DNA from: Spongisporangium articulatum
GTDB lineage: Bacteria > Actinomycetota > Actinomycetes > Actinomycetales > Kineosporiaceae
Length of the DNA: 64,000 nt
Reading direction: 5' to 3'
NCBI RefSeq assembly: GCF_044465595.1
Contig: NZ_JBITLV010000008.1
Location: forward strand, 1 to 64,000
Shown one piece after another: positions 1 through 6,930 of the stretch; the stretch's first letter is position 1, and each line of letters begins with the position of its first letter. The translations under genes were made by a program, and so were the position numbers. The notes under the pieces were generated by a model. It saw nothing but the letters and a program-made list of their open reading frames with translations. It made no database searches and was not told the origin of the DNA.

Positions 1-82
1 CGAGATCGTGTCCGACATGCCCAGCTCCAAACCGCCAAGCATCACGCTCGGCGTGTCGAGCCAGACCCAGTTACACCGTTAA

Positions 83-478
83 TCAGACAGTCCCGCCACC
101 CGCAGCGGCCAGACCGGTGTTGACCGCCGCCCAGGACCCGTCCTTCTGCTGGACGCGCACCGGGTGGTTCGTGATGTCCTTCGACAACATCCCATTCGGG
201 TTCGCCCACACAGTGGCCGTGGGCGTCCGCTCCGACACCACCTCGACCCGCTCGCCCGAACCATGAGCCTGCGCCAGAGCCGCAGCCTCATCTTGCGGAT
301 GGTCTCCCAGGTCGATCGGAGCCGGAGCGGCCGCCTCAGCCTTCGGCGCCGCTGCAACGTCCGCCGCGAACGCCACCGCCGAGACACCACTGACGATCAA
401 TGCCGCCGAGACCACAGTGGCCAGTCCGCGCTGACGCGGGGAACGCTGCGAGAAGAACGAGAAAGTACGCACGACCAA
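83..478 (-). pseudogene. Truncated N-terminal fragment of a secreted protein
   Basis: The reading frame encodes 131 residues. It opens with a basic, hydrophobic export signal (residues about 15-40, ending in an Ala-rich stretch), then an acidic Ala-rich linker, then a segment reading VWANPNGMLSKDITNHPVRV followed by QQKDGSWAAVNTGL. That segment resembles the pre-domain near the N-terminus of large actinobacterial secreted LamG/RHS-type proteins, where it continues for hundreds of residues. Here the frame stops right after GGGTV. The 82 bases beyond the stop hold no continuation in any frame and no recognisable gene of their own. The first start is TTG (476-478), with GTG two codons later as an alternative. 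I read this as a remnant cut off by a deletion or rearrangement, not a functional 131-residue protein. The family assignment is by motif impression only. Confidence 0.45.
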
Positions 479-840
479 ACAGCCCCGATGCAGCCATCAC
501 ACGCCCCAGCCACCCGTGCAGCGGTCCCGTGATTCCGCTGCGCCAAGCCGTGCGAAGCCGCCACTCTTCTTGAGCAACTCGTTCGGCAACACGAAGTAAC
601 CCACAGCAATTGCAAGATCACAAGAGGTTGACAAAGGGCGTTCTACTCTGCGTGGCCCTTACCGGCCGACTCGTCTGCCACGAAAATGTCTGGCGAAAAT
701 CCCTGCCTAAAAAGTGTTTCCATCATTCTGCAGACGATCTGACGATGTCGTTGACGGATCACGCACGTCCGCCCGAACGCACCGACCCCGAGGTCCGGCG
801 AGGGCCGAGCCGATGGTGAGCGGCGTCGTCCCGGTGCTTG
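479..840. other. Intergenic region with lower GC, no gene seen
   Basis: This 362-base gap is visibly richer in A/T than its neighbours (for example the tracts around 655-735). No frame in it has the codon bias of the surrounding genes. A consensus -35 hexamer TTGACA lies at 628-633 on the plus strand, but I find no convincing -10 at 16-18 bp and no gene it would serve. The composition and the adjacent gene fragment suggest a remodelled or acquired junction. Confidence 0.4.
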
Positions 841-1479
841 TCACTTCACCGGCGCCGAGGCGCCCGGTCCGCAGAAGCCCCGCAGGAGAACCGCCGCGGC
901 GTGCTCGGCGTACCGCTCGGCGTCCACGGCGGGGTGCGCGTCGAGATAGGTGAGGACGGCGTCGACCGCCCCCTGGTAGACGACCGCCATCAACCGCGGG
1001 TCCAGGTGCGGGTCGAAGTGCCCTTCGACCTGCCCGCGGCGGAACAGCGCCTCCTGGCCGGCGTAGGTCTCCTCGAAGTCGTCGAGGCCGAGCCGCAGGC
1101 TGCCGTCGGCGTGGCGCAGGTGGACGACGATCTCGCGCAGGCTCGCCAGCTCGTCGCGGTGGGTGGTGCGCAGCGCGACCGCGCGACGGACCGCGGCGGG
1201 GATCACCTCCGGGGCAGCTTGAGTCAGGTCGATGTCGGTCGCGACCCGGTCGCGCAGCAGCGCCAGGGTTCGGCGGGCGGTGAACTCCAGCAGGTCGTCC
1301 CGGTCGGAGAAGTAGTGCCAGAGGAGGCCTTTCGACGTGCCGGCCCGCTGGGCGATCGCGTCGGCCGTCGCGCCCGAGTAGCCGGCCTCGGCGATCACGG
1401 CGACGGCGGCGTCGGCGAGCTGCTCGCGGCGCCGTTCGGCGCTGAGTCGCTTCCGCGGGGCGGCCTGCTCGTCGCTCAC
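841..1479 (-). CDS. TetR family transcriptional regulator
   Basis: A 212-residue one-component repressor. The N-terminal helix-turn-helix domain spans residues about 15-60 (AAVAVIAEAGYSGATADAIA, then AGTSKGLLWHYFSDRDDLLE, the classic TetR recognition region ending in the YFxxRxxLL turn). The rest is an all-helical ligand-binding and dimerisation domain that does not identify the inducer. The GTG start overlaps the stop of the upstream membrane-protein gene as GTGA (1476-1479), so the two are translationally coupled and co-transcribed. The operon promoter carries two 16-bp palindromes at 1897-1933, the likely target of this regulator. That would make it autoregulated and its main partner the membrane protein. 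TetR family is certain; ligand and target are inferred. Confidence 0.93.
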   Translation of the reverse strand: MSDEQAAPRKRLSAERRREQLADAAVAVIAEAGYSGATADAIAQRAGTSKGLLWHYFSDRDDLLEFTARRTLALLRDRVATDIDLTQAAPEVIPAAVRRAVALRTTHRDELASLREIVVHLRHADGSLRLGLDDFEETYAGQEALFRRGQVEGHFDPHLDPRLMAVVYQGAVDAVLTYLDAHPAVDAERYAEHAAAVLLRGFCGPGASAPVK

Positions 1480-1904
1480 CGGGCCGCCGGCTCGGCGTCA
1501 CGGGCGTGGGAACGCAACCGGATGCGCACCACGAGGAGGATCAGCACGGCCATCATCACCGCGATGCCGACCATTTCGAGGCGCATCCACCCCGGGAACG
1601 TGCCGGGCAGCAGCGCCTCCACCACGTTGACGAGGAAGAGGGCCGCCGCGATCAGGCCGACCGCCCGCAGCCCCGCAACCCGCCCGGCCGTGGCCGCCCG
1701 CATGCGCAAAGGCAGGAGCGCCGCGAAGAAGGCGACGATGACCGCGTGGACCCACGCCGACTCGCCGGCCTGGCGCGGGTCGACCTTCGCCAGGATCGCC
1801 AGCAGCACCAGGGTGCCCAGGGCGACGACTACGTACGCGGAGATCGTGAACCGGGCGGCTCGCAGATCACTTACCGACTCCGACGAGTCGAACGTGTTGA
1901 CCAT
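1476..1904 (-). CDS. Small multi-pass membrane protein in the TetR operon
   Basis: About 142 residues from the ATG at 1902-1904 (MVNTFDSSES). Four hydrophobic segments are visible: ISAYVVVALGTLVLLAILA; a second from AWVHAVIVAFFAALLPL; a third at AVGLIAAALFLVNVVEALL; a fourth at MVGIAVMMAVLILLVV. An Arg-rich cytoplasmic tail follows. I do not recognise the family. Being first in an operon with its own TetR repressor suggests a substrate- or stress-inducible role such as efflux or membrane adaptation, but nothing in the sequence shows transport. I chose this ATG over an in-frame TTG 36 bases upstream because the operators and a well-spaced promoter place transcription initiation exactly at this ATG, implying leaderless translation. 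Confidence 0.75.
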   Translation of the reverse strand: MVNTFDSSESVSDLRAARFTISAYVVVALGTLVLLAILAKVDPRQAGESAWVHAVIVAFFAALLPLRMRAATAGRVAGLRAVGLIAAALFLVNVVEALLPGTFPGWMRLEMVGIAVMMAVLILLVVRIRLRSHARDAEPAAR

Positions 1905-1940
1905 GCGGTCAATAATATTGACCCGTAGGTCAATAAGCAA
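1897..1940 (-). promoter_or_regulatory. Leaderless promoter with two TetR-type operators
   Basis: Two near-identical 16-bp palindromes, TTGACC-NNNN-GGTCAA, lie at 1897-1912 and 1918-1933, with centres 21 bp apart (two helical turns, same DNA face). On the minus strand a -35 box TTGCTT (1935-1940) and a -10 box TATTAT (1912-1917) are separated by exactly 17 bp. Seven bases after the -10 comes the A of the ATG at 1904. One operator fills the -35/-10 spacer and the other covers the transcription start and the start codon, an arrangement expected to block RNA polymerase completely. No Shine-Dalgarno sequence is possible in this space. Binding by the operon's own TetR protein is inferred. Confidence 0.8.
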
Positions 1941-2171
1941 CTGGGTGCGATTTGGCGTGTTTGCCTACGCCGGAGTCCCTACTTGGTTACCGTCAGGTTT
2001 CACCGGCGCCCCGAGATGCAGTGATGTCCATCAAGGGGGCATCTTGGTCGGTTGACCTGGCCTAATGTGGGTATTGCGGTTCCGGGGCCACCCCGGTCCG
2101 GCCGACCAGGGGCGCTCGGTGGCACGGCCCGAGCAGAGCACCAGGTAGGCAGGACGGGAGGGTTCGGCGGG

Positions 2172-3659
2172 ATGACTCAGATCTCCAGCCAGCACGTCCC
2201 CATCGACCGCCTCATGACCTCCGCCGCGCAGACCGCCGGCCTCCCGATCCGGCGCGACGGCCAGGCGGCGAGCATGCTGCGCCGCTACCGGAACCTCGTG
2301 ATCACGGGTGACGTGCTGGTCAGCGCTTCCGCCGTGGCCGCCGCGGTCTGGCTGCGGTTCGACACCGAGACCCCCTGGTTCTACGCGATCACCCCGGTCG
2401 TCGCGCCCCTGCTGTGGCTGGCGTTCCTCGCGGTGAACCGCACCTACGAGACCCGCTTCCTCGCCTCCGGCAGCGAGGAGACCGACCGGGTCGTGCGGGC
2501 CGGGCTGGCCCTGTTCACGCTCGTGGCCGTCGGCTCGTACACGCTGGCGGGCAACGTGTCCCGGGCCATCGTGCTGTTCTCGGCGCCAGCCATCGTCGTC
2601 GGCTCGCTCACCCTGCGCTGGTACCTGCGGCAGCGGGTGCACAACGCGCGCCGCTCCGGCCGCGGGGTGCACCGCACCGTGATCGTCGGCCGGCATGACG
2701 CCGCCCGCCACCTGATCTCGATGCTCCAGCGGGCCTCCTACCGGGGCCTGGCCCCGGTGGCCGCCTGCGTCCCGGACCTGCAGGGCCTGCGCCCCGGCGA
2801 CATCGACGGCATCAAGGTCATGGGCGGCCCCGAGGACGTGCTCGACGTCGTCGACCGGGTCGGCGCCCACACCGTCGCGATCGTCTCCCACCCCGACCTC
2901 GCCGGCCACGAACTGCGGCGCCTGTCCTGGGCCCTGGAGGAACGCCAGGTCGACCTGCTCGTCTCCCCCGGGATCATGGAGGTCGCCGGCCCCCGCCTGT
3001 CCATCCGCCCCGTCGCCGGCCTGTCCTTGCTGCACCTGGAGAAACCCCGCGCGCACGGCGGCAAGCTCCTGTTGAAGGCGGTCGTCGACCGCCTCTTCGG
3101 CACGTTCCTGCTGCTGCTGTTCGCGCCGGTGCTGTTCGCCGTGGCGCTGGCCATCAAGCTCGACAGCCGCGGCCCGGTCTTCTTCCGCCAGACCCGGGTC
3201 GGCGTCGACGGCCGCGAGTTCGCGATCGTCAAGTTCCGCTCGATGGTCGTGGACGCCGAAGCGCGCCTCGCCGCGCTCGCCTCCTCCTCCGAGGGCAACG
3301 GCATGCTGTTCAAGATGCGTGAGGACCCGCGCGTCACCCGGGTCGGGCGCTTCATCCGCCGCTACTCCCTCGACGAACTCCCCCAGCTGATCAACGTGGC
3401 CCGCGGCGAGATGTCCCTCGTCGGCCCGCGCCCGCCGCTACCGTCGGAGGTCGCCACCTACGACGGCGACGCCACCCGCCGCCTGCGGGTGCGCCCCGGG
3501 ATGACGGGGCTCTGGCAGGTGTCCGGCCGGTCCGACCTGTCGTGGGAAGAGAGCCTGCGGCTAGACCTGCGCTACGTCGACAACTGGTCCATCGGCATGG
3601 ACCTCAGCATCCTCTGGAAGACGATCCGCGCGGTCCTGGGTAGCGACGGGGCCTACTGA
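2172..3659 (+). CDS. Polyprenyl-phosphate sugar-1-phosphate transferase (copy 1)
   Basis: A 495-residue membrane enzyme of the exopolysaccharide polyprenyl glycosylphosphotransferase family. It starts a polysaccharide repeat unit by moving a sugar-1-phosphate from a nucleotide sugar to undecaprenyl phosphate. Residues about 40-165 carry four or five membrane helices, then a soluble nucleotide-binding-like region (RTVIVGRHDAARHLI), then a membrane helix near residue 310 and the catalytic bacterial sugar transferase domain. That domain shows FFRQTRVGVDGREF, VKFRSMVVDAE, YSLDELPQLINVARGEMSLV, GPRPPLPSEV and RPGMTGLWQVSGRSDL. The ATG at 2172 follows a GGGAGGG ribosome site by 9 bases, better than earlier in-frame starts. 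The C-terminal half is almost identical to the enzyme at 44159-45718. It stands alone, 24 kb from the other polysaccharide genes. Sugar specificity cannot be read. Confidence 0.93.
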   Translation: MTQISSQHVPIDRLMTSAAQTAGLPIRRDGQAASMLRRYRNLVITGDVLVSASAVAAAVWLRFDTETPWFYAITPVVAPLLWLAFLAVNRTYETRFLASGSEETDRVVRAGLALFTLVAVGSYTLAGNVSRAIVLFSAPAIVVGSLTLRWYLRQRVHNARRSGRGVHRTVIVGRHDAARHLISMLQRASYRGLAPVAACVPDLQGLRPGDIDGIKVMGGPEDVLDVVDRVGAHTVAIVSHPDLAGHELRRLSWALEERQVDLLVSPGIMEVAGPRLSIRPVAGLSLLHLEKPRAHGGKLLLKAVVDRLFGTFLLLLFAPVLFAVALAIKLDSRGPVFFRQTRVGVDGREFAIVKFRSMVVDAEARLAALASSSEGNGMLFKMREDPRVTRVGRFIRRYSLDELPQLINVARGEMSLVGPRPPLPSEVATYDGDATRRLRVRPGMTGLWQVSGRSDLSWEESLRLDLRYVDNWSIGMDLSILWKTIRAVLGSDGAY

Positions 3660-3672
3660 CCCCCTCCTCCGC

Positions 3673-3692
3673 GTTGATCATGCGCAAACGCA
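3673..3692 (+). repeat. Dispersed 20-bp repeat, single copy
   Basis: GTTGATCATGCGCAAACGCA, 14 bases after the stop of the sugar transferase gene, followed by GGATCGCC. The same 20-mer recurs at 49065, 49095 (1 mismatch), 50147 (1 mismatch), 50177, 60028 and 60058, always between genes or at a gene's last codons. Within it TGCGCAAACGCA can fold as TGCG/CGCA with a 4-base loop, and TGATCA is palindromic. This is the only unpaired copy. Confidence 0.8.
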
Positions 3693-3781
3693 GGATCGCC
3701 TGTCGCATCGGCCACTCGCCATTCGTAGTACTGCTGAGCGGCCGCTACCCACGCGGCCCTGAGCGCAGGAGATGATCAGCG

Positions 3782-4108
3782 ATGCAATACCTGCTTTCCG
3801 TGGTCCACGACAGCCCCGACGCCCAGGCCTCCCCTGACGAGACCGCCGCGATCGACACCTTCAACGCGCAACTCCAGGAACAGGGGCAGTGGGTGTTCGC
3901 CGGCGGGCTCGGCTACCCGGACAACGCGACCACGATCGACGCGCGTGGGGCCGAGACGGTGATCACCGACGGACCGTTCGCGGAAACGAAGGAGTACCTC
4001 GTCGGGTTCTGGATCATCGAGGCGCCGGACCTCGACGTGGCCCTGAAGCTGGGCACCGCGGGCTCGAAGGCGTGCAACCGGAAGGTCGAGGTCCGGCCGT
4101 TCCTGTGA
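3782..4108 (+). CDS. YCII-related (DGPF domain) protein
   Basis: A 108-residue protein of the YCII-like superfamily with a ferredoxin-like fold. The diagnostic block ITDGPFAETKEYLVGFWIIE is at about residues 61-80, preceded by the usual ETAAIDTFNAQLQEQGQWVF and followed by DVALKLGTAGSKACNRKVEVRPF. It fills the whole domain, so it is full length. Such proteins are often linked to sigma-70 ECF factors in actinobacteria, but no sigma factor gene is adjacent, and no enzymatic activity is established for this subgroup. An AGGAG ribosome site lies 10 bases before the ATG. It ends 3 bases from the convergent gene that follows. Confidence 0.88.
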   Translation: MQYLLSVVHDSPDAQASPDETAAIDTFNAQLQEQGQWVFAGGLGYPDNATTIDARGAETVITDGPFAETKEYLVGFWIIEAPDLDVALKLGTAGSKACNRKVEVRPFL

Positions 4109-4111
4109 CTG

Positions 4112-4702
4112 TCAGTCCTCCGCGGCCATGAACTCGTCGCAGCTGCCCTGGGTGTCGTCACTGTCGTCGACCACGGGGTGAACGTCCGCCTGCACCCGCA
4201 TGGCATTGTGGGGAATCGCGGTCGTGACGAAGCCACCGGTGGCCGCTTCCTTGGCCAGGGCCGGTTGCAGCTGGCGCTGCCCCCGGTCGTCGAGGGCTAC
4301 GACTATCACCTTGAAGTTCTTGCCGGACTCCCGGGCCAGCTCCTTCGCGTCCATGCTGCCGAGATGTCCACCGGTGCGCCACTTTCCGTCGGTTCCCACG
4401 GCTATCGCTCCCCCACCTGTGACGTAATACGTCAGCTGGTCGGGCGACTGGACGAGCGCCACCAGCACCCACTGCGGGTCGAGGTCCGCTGTCCCGCAAA
4501 CCTGCAACTGACCGTCGAGGACACTCGCGCCGGTGGCCGGCACGGCCAGGGTCAGCGATCGAACCGTGTGCGACTTCACCTTGTTCAACAGGTCGACCGG
4601 CGTCGAGAAGAAGAAGACGGTCACACCACCGAGCACCGTGAGAATCGAGGCGATCGAGCCGACAGTCTCCAGAATGGACCGCCCACGTGGTGTTTCCGTC
4701 AT
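4112..4702 (-). CDS. Single-pass membrane protein with extracellular domain
   Basis: 196 residues. A short cytoplasmic N-terminus (MTETPRGRS) precedes one membrane segment at about residues 13-34 (VGSIASILTVLGGVTVFFF). An extracytoplasmic domain of about 150 residues follows, with two Cys (in VCGTADLD and GSCDEF) that could form a disulfide. The early part (LDGQLQVCGTADLDPQWVLVALVQ) looks like a beta-sandwich strand pattern. I do not recognise the family. It lies downstream of a receptor kinase on the same strand (130-base gap with a terminator-like hairpin), so an accessory or sensor role near the kinases is possible but unproven. Confidence 0.6.
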   Translation of the reverse strand: MTETPRGRSILETVGSIASILTVLGGVTVFFFSTPVDLLNKVKSHTVRSLTLAVPATGASVLDGQLQVCGTADLDPQWVLVALVQSPDQLTYYVTGGGAIAVGTDGKWRTGGHLGSMDAKELARESGKNFKVIVVALDDRGQRQLQPALAKEAATGGFVTTAIPHNAMRVQADVHPVVDDSDDTQGSCDEFMAAED

Positions 4703-4793
4703 GTCCGCCGCACCCCCGCTGTGAAACCCGACCGGGCCGACGATCCGGATGATCGTCTGCGGCGACTATGGGGCCTGTCGACAAGAGCTTTCG

Positions 4794-4820
4794 AGGGCAG
4801 CCCTGCCCAAGCCCGGGCAG
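4794..4820 (-). terminator. Terminator-like hairpins after kinase gene
   Basis: Read on the minus strand, directly after the stop of the kinase gene at 4832, CTGCCC (4815-4820) pairs with GGGCAG (4803-4808) over a 6-base loop. An overlapping second hairpin GGGCA/TGCCC (4795-4808) follows. There is no U tract, so it is terminator-like by shape only. The 15-mer AGGGCAGCCCTGCCC recurs at 12899-12913, also directly after a gene stop. Confidence 0.4.
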
Positions 4821-4831
4821 CAAGGATCGGG

Positions 4832-6796
4832 TCAGCGGCAGACCCAGGGACGGCTACGGGCAGTCATCCCGGCCACGGTGGCGGCTATGTGTTTTGTTCC
4901 GCTCACTCCTGTGTAGCCCCAGCCGTCCTCCGTGCCGGAACTGCTGCCGCCCGAGGAGTCCGTCTCGATCGATGTCTTCTCCTTGGCCCCGTTGGGGAAG
5001 GAGAGTTTGACGGGATAACGGGTGTCGGGCTTGAGGCCCCGCACGACCACGTCCACGGTGCAGTATCTCTCCCCGTCGTCCTTGAACTTATCGCCGGGGC
5101 GGACTTTGAGGGACGGCTTGTCGTACGTACGCACCTCCGCCTCGACCGTGTCGGACAGCGCGCCCGACAGCGCCCGGGTGACGGCGGTGGCCGTGTACGT
5201 CGTCGCGTACTCGCCCTCGATCGTGCACTCGCCGCGTCCCTCCAGGACCGGCGGGCAGTCGCCGAGGGCGGCCTTCGACAGGCTCACCGTGGTGACCGTT
5301 CCCCGCTGAGGGATCACGTCCCACAAGAGTCTGAGCCGCTTGCCGTGCGGATACTCGTCCACGCTGAGATCCAGCGTGGGAGCACGTGGTGGGTGCTCCG
5401 GGCACCCCCGGTCGAGGTTGTTGACACAATAGGCGGCCGCGTCCTCGTACTGGCCGACGAGCGCCTCAGCGGCCGACCTGTCCTCTACGGAGACGCGGTC
5501 CTTCAGTCGCTGCCGTAGGGCCAGGGGCAGGGCGGACGTCGGCACCGACGTCTTCTCGTAGGAGACCAGCAGCGGTAACCAGGCACCCCGCTGAATGGCG
5601 ACGACCCCGTCCCGGTCCTTCACACCGTAGGTGTGGCGCTCGACCAGGCCGAGAACGAGCCCGCACGCGACGATCACGGCGAGACCCATGGCCGCGACGC
5701 CGACCAGGCGACGACGAGACCGGCGACGCCTGACCACGAGCTCGGCCGGCTCCGGCGGCTCGCCGGCGGGCGGCTCGGGCTCGGCATCATCTCGACGCCG
5801 GGTGACCTCGTCGGAATCCTCGGCATTCAGGACGGTCGTCTCGCCCGTGATCCCAACCTCGGACGGCACGACCTCGGACGGCACGACCTCGGACGGCACG
5901 ACCTCGGGCGGCGCGTCCGTAAGTCGCTCGTCCCCGGGCGCTCGTTCGTCGTCGGGGCGCGGCTGCGGGTCAGGCAATTCGGCGAGCGTCGCCTGCAGCT
6001 CGGAAGCAAACTCACGCGCGGACGGCGGCCGCACGGCAGGGTCTGCGGCGAGGCCTCGCAGGATCACCGCCGCGGCGGCGGGCGGAACCCCGTCACCCAG
6101 CGGATCCGGCGATGTCACGTGGGCCTGCGGACCACGACCCGCGTCCGCGAACGGTGGACGGCCCGTGATCAGGAAGTACGTGGTGGAGGCCAACGAGTAG
6201 ACATCCGAGGCGATTGAGTAGTTGTTGTCCCGCAGGACTTCCGGTGCGGCGTGCGCCGTCGTGAACGCGAAGGTCCGGGTGCCCTCACCGACATCGAGCA
6301 GGGCTGCGATGCCGAAGTCGGCGAGCAGGGGCTCGCCGTCATCACCGATGAGGACGTTGCTCGGGGTGACGTCTCGGTGGATGACCCCGAGGGCGTGCGC
6401 GGCTTCCAGGGCCGACGCGACTCCCCCCACCACCCGACCGACGTCACGCAGGGCGAGGGGCCCCGACTGCTTGACCCGGTCGGCGAAGCTACCGCGCGCG
6501 TAAATGCGCATGACGATGAACGGGCGGCCGTCCGCAGCCACACCCGCGTCGTAGACGTCCACGACATGGGCGTGGTTGCTCAGGCTGCTGAGCGCGCGCC
6601 GCTCCCGGTCGAACCGTCGGCGTTCGGCCTCGGTTCCCAGATCCGTGAACAGCACCTTCAACGCGACGTCCCGGTCGAGACTGAGCTGCCGGGCCCGATA
6701 GACGGTCGACGAGCCGCCACGCCCCAACCGCTCTACGAGGTCGTAGCCCGGGATGCCGAACGACGCCGATCGTGGTTCGGACAAGGCGCCTCCCAT
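4832..6796 (-). CDS. Receptor Ser/Thr protein kinase (STPK 1)
   Basis: A 654-residue transmembrane kinase. The cytoplasmic kinase domain (about residues 15-285) has an intact glycine loop (ERLGRGGSS), catalytic Lys47 (DVALKVLF), the catalytic loop VIHRDVTPSNVL at about 138-149 and ADFGIA at about 159-164. An acidic, Pro-rich linker with three exact EVVPS repeats leads to a basic stop-transfer patch (RRRRSRRRL) and a membrane helix at about 362-386. The extracellular domain of about 265 residues has several Cys and a fibronectin-like stretch (TYTATAVTRALSGALSDTVE); no PASTA repeats. ATG 6794-6796 is preferred over earlier in-frame starts because the kinase fold begins right after it, but no strong ribosome site is visible. 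It is divergent from a second kinase across a 134-base shared promoter region. The ligand is unknown. Confidence 0.88.
   Translation of the reverse strand: MGGALSEPRSASFGIPGYDLVERLGRGGSSTVYRARQLSLDRDVALKVLFTDLGTEAERRRFDRERRALSSLSNHAHVVDVYDAGVAADGRPFIVMRIYARGSFADRVKQSGPLALRDVGRVVGGVASALEAAHALGVIHRDVTPSNVLIGDDGEPLLADFGIAALLDVGEGTRTFAFTTAHAAPEVLRDNNYSIASDVYSLASTTYFLITGRPPFADAGRGPQAHVTSPDPLGDGVPPAAAAVILRGLAADPAVRPPSAREFASELQATLAELPDPQPRPDDERAPGDERLTDAPPEVVPSEVVPSEVVPSEVGITGETTVLNAEDSDEVTRRRDDAEPEPPAGEPPEPAELVVRRRRSRRRLVGVAAMGLAVIVACGLVLGLVERHTYGVKDRDGVVAIQRGAWLPLLVSYEKTSVPTSALPLALRQRLKDRVSVEDRSAAEALVGQYEDAAAYCVNNLDRGCPEHPPRAPTLDLSVDEYPHGKRLRLLWDVIPQRGTVTTVSLSKAALGDCPPVLEGRGECTIEGEYATTYTATAVTRALSGALSDTVEAEVRTYDKPSLKVRPGDKFKDDGERYCTVDVVVRGLKPDTRYPVKLSFPNGAKEKTSIETDSSGGSSSGTEDGWGYTGVSGTKHIAATVAGMTARSRPWVCR
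5861..5905 (-). repeat. Three exact 15-bp tandem repeats inside STPK 1
   Basis: Three identical copies of GGACGGCACGACCTC (plus strand) encode the EVVPS pentapeptide repeats in the juxtamembrane linker of the kinase. Identity at DNA level indicates recent expansion by slippage, so linker length may vary between strains. Confidence 0.9.
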
Positions 6797-6930
6797 CGTG
6801 GCCCATGGTCGGACCGGGCAGACCCCCCGACGTCTCGCCGAGCGGGAATGGTGTGATTCGGAGTGCCTATCCTGAGGTATCGGCTCCAGATCTGCAGCCG
6901 GTCGGCGCAACGAGGGGACCACGAAGAGAC

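Noticed and set aside
1..82. A partial gene at the left edge, either the plus-strand frame ending at TAA 80-82 or the minus-strand frame reading WVWLDTPSVMLGG
   Set aside because: Both are about 25 codons and contradict each other; neither gives enough sequence to support a call.
2040..2080. Promoter TTGACC / TATTGC before the first sugar transferase
   Set aside because: The boxes are only 14 bp apart and alternative -10 boxes give no proper spacing, so I do not call a promoter.
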